A stretch of DNA of 37,610 nt from Bacteroidota bacterium (GTDB taxonomy: Bacteria > Bacteroidota > Bacteroidia > Bacteroidales > WCHB1-69), in the NCBI GenBank assembly GCA_019135895.1, contig JAGVVH010000557.1:1-37610 (forward strand), in the 5' to 3' direction. The notes under the pieces were generated by a model. It worked only from the letters and a program-made list of their open reading frames with translations. It was not told the DNA's origin and did no database searches. Shown one piece after another: positions 34,893 through 37,610 of the stretch (its first letter is position 1; every line of letters begins with the position of its first letter). A program made the position numbers and the translations under genes.

Positions 34893-35186
34893 AACTTTAT
34901 TTTTAGTTTGAAATGAATTATCGGAGTACTTTTATCAGCTTGAATATAAGTTTGTTTTGATCTTCTTTCTTTTTAGCAAAAATTATTTTCTTTTCATTTT
35001 GGGAGATTGTATCAATTATAATGTTCATTGTCTATTTTGAATATCCGGTCTATTGGAGCTGATTAACTAGTAATAAAACAAAATGATTGCATTCATATTA
35101 TATATATTCTTCGTTAGAAGGTGCATACTCTTTCGGGTATAAAAATCACAAGATTGAGATAACACTTATTTTTCGACAAAATTTAC

Positions 35187-35194
35187 TATTTTTG
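35187..35194 (+). promoter_or_regulatory. Promoter -7 box for thrS
   Basis: TATTTTTG lies 24 bases before the thrS ATG at 35219. It places transcription start downstream of the longer TTG-started frame (35087), so that extension is not translated. No clear -33 element. Confidence 0.6.
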
Positions 35195-35218
35195 CACACT
35201 CATAAAAATCATTACATT

Positions 35219-37156
35219 ATGATCAATATTACATTACCTGATGGCTCAGTGCGGACGTTTGAAAAGGGAACCACGCCTTATCAAATTGCCGTGAGCATTA
35301 GTGAAGGTCTTGCACGCAACGTGCTTGCAGCCAAAGTGAACGATAAAGTGGTGGCCTTAAATTATGAACTGAACGAAGATGCTGCCGTTACCCTGTTTAC
35401 ATGGAATGACCCGGAAGGAAAAGATGTTTTCTGGCATACTTCAGCCCACCTTATGGCCGCAGCTATAGAAGAATTATATCCGGGAGTTAAGTTCGGTATC
35501 GGACCCAGTATCGAGAACGGGTTCTACTATGATATCGATTTTATGAACTATACCATCTCTTCAGATGACTTTCCGGCAATTGAAGAAAAAATGACCGCCA
35601 TTGCCCAACAGCGAACCCGCCTGGAACGCAGAGAGGTGAGCAAAGCTGAAGCTCTGGATTATTTTACCAAAAAAGGAGACGAATATAAACTGGAACTGAT
35701 CAATGACCTTGAAGACGGGACTATCACTTTCTATCAAAGCGGTAATTTTACGGACCTTTGTCGTGGACCACACCTTTTTGATACCGCCTCTATTAAAGCG
35801 ATCAAGTTGCTGAATACTGCGGGAGCTTATTGGCGCGGCGACGAAAAGAGAAAACAGCTTACCCGTATTTACGGAATTACTTTTCCAAAGAAAAAAGAAC
35901 TTGACGAATATCTGGTTCTGCTGGAAGAGGCTAAAAAACGCGACCACAGAAAGCTGGGCAAGGAGATGGAACTTTTCTTCTTCTCACAGAAAGTGGGTGC
36001 CGGCTTGCCTATTTGGTTGCCGAAAGGAGCTGCCCTGAGAGAAAGACTGGAAAATTTCCTCAAAAAAGTACAAAAGTCATACGGTTACCAACAGGTAATT
36101 TGCCCTCATATCGGCAATGTTGACCTGTATAAAACTTCAGGTCACTACCAAAAATACGGGGCAGACTCTTTCCGCCCGATTACCACTCCGCAGGAAGGCG
36201 AAGAGTTCTTCCTTAAACCGATGAATTGTCCTCACCACTGCGAAATTTATGCTTCGAAACCCCGCTCCTACCGTGACCTTCCTCTGCGACTTGCCGAGTT
36301 CGGAACGGTCTATCGCTATGAACAAAGCGGCGAATTGCACGGGTTGACAAGAGTGCGCGGGTTTACGCAGGATGATGCTCATATCTTCTGTACGCCCGAC
36401 CAACTGAAAGAGGAATTCTGCAAGGTGATTGATATTATCCTTTACATCTTCAGCATTCTCGACTTTAAAGATTATATTGCACAGGTTTCCCTTCATGACC
36501 CCAACAATAAAGAGAAATATATAGGCTCTGAAGAAAATTGGGCAAAAGCTGAAAATGCCATCATGGAAGCGGCTGCCGAAAAGGGACTGCAAACTGTTGT
36601 GGAAATAGGTGAAGCTGCTTTCTACGGACCTAAGCTTGACTTTATGGTAAAAGATGCCATCGGTCGTAAATGGCAATTGGGAACTGTTCAGGTGGATTAC
36701 AACCTGCCCGAACGCTTCGAACTGGAATATACCGATGCCGACCAGCAAAGAAAACGCCCCGTGATGATTCACCGCGCTCCTTTCGGCTCACTGGAACGCT
36801 TTGTAGCCGTCTTACTGGAACATACTGCAGGTAATTTCCCGTTGTGGCTCACCCCCGACCAGGTAATTGTGCTGCCAATCAGCGAAAAACATATTGACTA
36901 TGCGCAAGAGGTTAAGCAGTTGCTGGAAGAAAATGACATTCGCACCATCATGGACGAAAGAAACGAAAAGGCAGGACGTAAAATTCGGGATGCCGAAGTT
37001 AGCAAAATCCCCTTTATGATTATTGTGGGCGAAAAAGAAGCCGCCGAAAAGACCGTTTCCGTTCGTGAACATGGCGCTGGTGATAAAGGAAGTATGTCTG
37101 TAAACGACTTTATAAGCCTTATCGGCCAACGAATGAAAGAAGAATTAAAAAAATAA
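35219..37156 (+). CDS. thrS: Threonyl-tRNA synthetase
   Basis: It charges tRNA-Thr with threonine in the cytoplasm. From the ATG at 35219 the protein has 645 residues, normal for ThrRS. The N-terminal TGS domain ([19 protein letters not shown], 1-60) is followed by the editing/SAD domain with [17 protein letters not shown] and [12 protein letters not shown]. The class II catalytic core has the zinc-ligand Cys in [10 protein letters not shown] (Cys337), motif 2 [18 protein letters not shown] and motif 3 with [13 protein letters not shown]. The C-terminal anticodon-binding domain begins near [17 protein letters not shown]. ffh starts 26 bases downstream instead of the often-linked infC. Confidence 0.98.
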   Translation: MINITLPDGSVRTFEKGTTPYQIAVSISEGLARNVLAAKVNDKVVALNYELNEDAAVTLFTWNDPEGKDVFWHTSAHLMAAAIEELYPGVKFGIGPSIENGFYYDIDFMNYTISSDDFPAIEEKMTAIAQQRTRLERREVSKAEALDYFTKKGDEYKLELINDLEDGTITFYQSGNFTDLCRGPHLFDTASIKAIKLLNTAGAYWRGDEKRKQLTRIYGITFPKKKELDEYLVLLEEAKKRDHRKLGKEMELFFFSQKVGAGLPIWLPKGAALRERLENFLKKVQKSYGYQQVICPHIGNVDLYKTSGHYQKYGADSFRPITTPQEGEEFFLKPMNCPHHCEIYASKPRSYRDLPLRLAEFGTVYRYEQSGELHGLTRVRGFTQDDAHIFCTPDQLKEEFCKVIDIILYIFSILDFKDYIAQVSLHDPNNKEKYIGSEENWAKAENAIMEAAAEKGLQTVVEIGEAAFYGPKLDFMVKDAIGRKWQLGTVQVDYNLPERFELEYTDADQQRKRPVMIHRAPFGSLERFVAVLLEHTAGNFPLWLTPDQVIVLPISEKHIDYAQEVKQLLEENDIRTIMDERNEKAGRKIRDAEVSKIPFMIIVGEKEAAEKTVSVREHGAGDKGSMSVNDFISLIGQRMKEELKK

Positions 37157-37182
37157 ACTAAAGATAATTTCCTTTATAACGT

Positions 37183-37610
37183 ATGTTTGAGAGTTTAACC
37201 GACAGATTAGAGAAAGCGTTTAAGATAATTAAGGGGCAAGGTTATATCACCGAGATAAACATTGCCGAAACGATGAAAGAAGTGCGTAAAGCCCTCCTGG
37301 ATGCCGATGTCAGCTATAAAATTGCAAAGGATTTTACCGATGACGTTAAGAAGAAAGCACTGGGACAGAATGTGCTGAAGGCCGTTTCTCCCAGCCAATT
37401 GATGGTAAAAATCACCTATGATGAGTTGATTAACCTCATGGGGAGCAGCTCGGTTGACATTAACATCAAGTCAAATCCTTCGATCCTTCTGATGGCAGGT
37501 CTTCAGGGCTCCGGAAAAACAACTCATGCCGTCAAATTGGCAAATTACCTTAAAACCAAAAAAGGCAAAAAACCTTTACTGGTAGCTTGTGACGTCTATC
37601 GTCCGGCTGC
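37183..37610 (+). CDS. ffh: Signal recognition particle protein Ffh, N-terminal part (3' end outside window)
   Basis: Ffh binds signal sequences on ribosomes and, with 4.5S RNA and FtsY, targets membrane proteins to the translocon. The frame is open from the ATG at 37183 to the end of the window (about 142 codons). The N-domain begins MFESLTDRLEKAFKIIKGQG and has VRKALLDADVSYKIAKDF. The G-domain starts with the P-loop GLQGSGKTTHAVKLA, followed by PLLVACDVYRPAA, where the window ends. These are Ffh-type sequences; FtsY would have an acidic N-terminal extension and GxNGxGKTT. It starts 26 bases after thrS with no promoter between, so the two may be co-transcribed. Confidence 0.96.
   Translation, partial: MFESLTDRLEKAFKIIKGQGYITEINIAETMKEVRKALLDADVSYKIAKDFTDDVKKKALGQNVLKAVSPSQLMVKITYDELINLMGSSSVDINIKSNPSILLMAGLQGSGKTTHAVKLANYLKTKKGKKPLLVACDVYRPA

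Larger units (their letters stand above)
34868..35218. other. 351-base intergenic region between the R-M operon and thrS
   Basis: The region is AT-rich and separates divergent units. It holds a minus-strand -7 box (34885-34892) for the R-M operon and a plus-strand -7 box (35187-35194) for thrS. The stretch 34920-35180 shows no gene, tRNA or repeat I can support. It is a plausible boundary of the acquired R-M module, but no direct repeats or attachment site were recognised. Confidence 0.6.

Noticed and set aside
34892..34909. AAACT-n8-AGTTT inverted repeat upstream of the D12 methylase -7 box, as a possible operator
   Set aside because: The arms are only 5 bp in very AT-rich DNA, and no controller protein gene is present. 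Chance is the simpler explanation.
35087..35218. N-terminal extension of thrS from a TTG, reading [18 protein letters not shown], faintly like the start of a GIY-YIG nuclease
   Set aside because: The extension lies mostly upstream of the -7 box, and ThrRS proteins begin with the TGS domain at 35219. The GIY-YIG likeness is too short to support a gene remnant.
1..37610. Search for tRNA, rRNA, CRISPR arrays, insertion sequences and prophage genes
   Set aside because: No cloverleaf with conserved TTCGA-type arms, no regularly spaced repeats, no transposase or integrase motifs were seen by eye. A tRNAscan/Infernal run would be needed to exclude small RNAs.

Overview
The window comes from a Bacteroidota genome, most likely an anaerobic or fermentative member of the Bacteroidales. 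Several features support this. The chromosomal run bamD-rpoZ-coaBC-porD(DUF4835)-recN is typical of the phylum. Bacteroidota-style promoters (-7 box TAnnTTTG, mostly TATTTTTG) precede many genes. There is a type IX secretion (T9SS) sorting tail, and DUF5723, DUF5606 and HU/SPOR proteins restricted to or enriched in this phylum are present. Shine-Dalgarno sequences are weak or absent for most genes. I cannot name a species.

Layout. 1-1611: 3' part of ppdK with a clear GNRA-loop terminator. 1.8-4.8 kb: a lipoprotein followed by a DUF5723 outer-membrane-barrel candidate, then pgi. 6.2-12.0 kb, minus strand: compact operon bamD > rpoZ > coaBC > porD > recN > small outer-membrane protein. 12.1-15.3 kb: peptide-transport genes (an orphan OppC/DppC-type permease and an OPT-family transporter). 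15.3-18.1 kb: deoxynucleoside kinase, kdsB, and a membrane protein joining HU-like domains to a SPOR domain. 18.2-22.4 kb: purH, ung, hutU. 22.5-25.4 kb: a YD-repeat-like lipoprotein, DUF5606, and a membrane-anchored protein of unknown function. 25.4-28.1 kb: a YugP-like zinc metallopeptidase (minus) and an M49-like (dipeptidyl-peptidase III) lipoprotein (plus), the latter followed by a strong hairpin terminator.

28.1-35 kb is the accessory part. It holds a two-module lipoprotein and two genes for exported proteins, each split by a one-base frame change. A small protein gene also appears to need a one-base correction. Next is a complete restriction-modification operon in the order D12-class adenine methylase > PD-(D/E)XK endonuclease > beta-class (DpnA-like) methylase, the same M-R-M plan as MboI, with GATC the likely target. 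Housekeeping genes resume at 35.2 kb with thrS and the 5' part of ffh. infC-rpmI-rplT, which often follow thrS, are not there.

The genes cover central carbon metabolism (ppdK, pgi), envelope biogenesis (bamD, porD, kdsB, SPOR protein), nucleotide and coenzyme metabolism (purH, dNK, coaBC), DNA repair (recN, ung), peptide and histidine use (OPT, OppC-like, M49-like, hutU) and defence (R-M). I saw no tRNA, rRNA, CRISPR array, insertion sequence or prophage gene. The points most worth following are the cluster of frame disruptions at 29.9-32.1 kb, the R-M operon, the BamD lacking its usual lipidation cysteine, and the HU-SPOR membrane protein.
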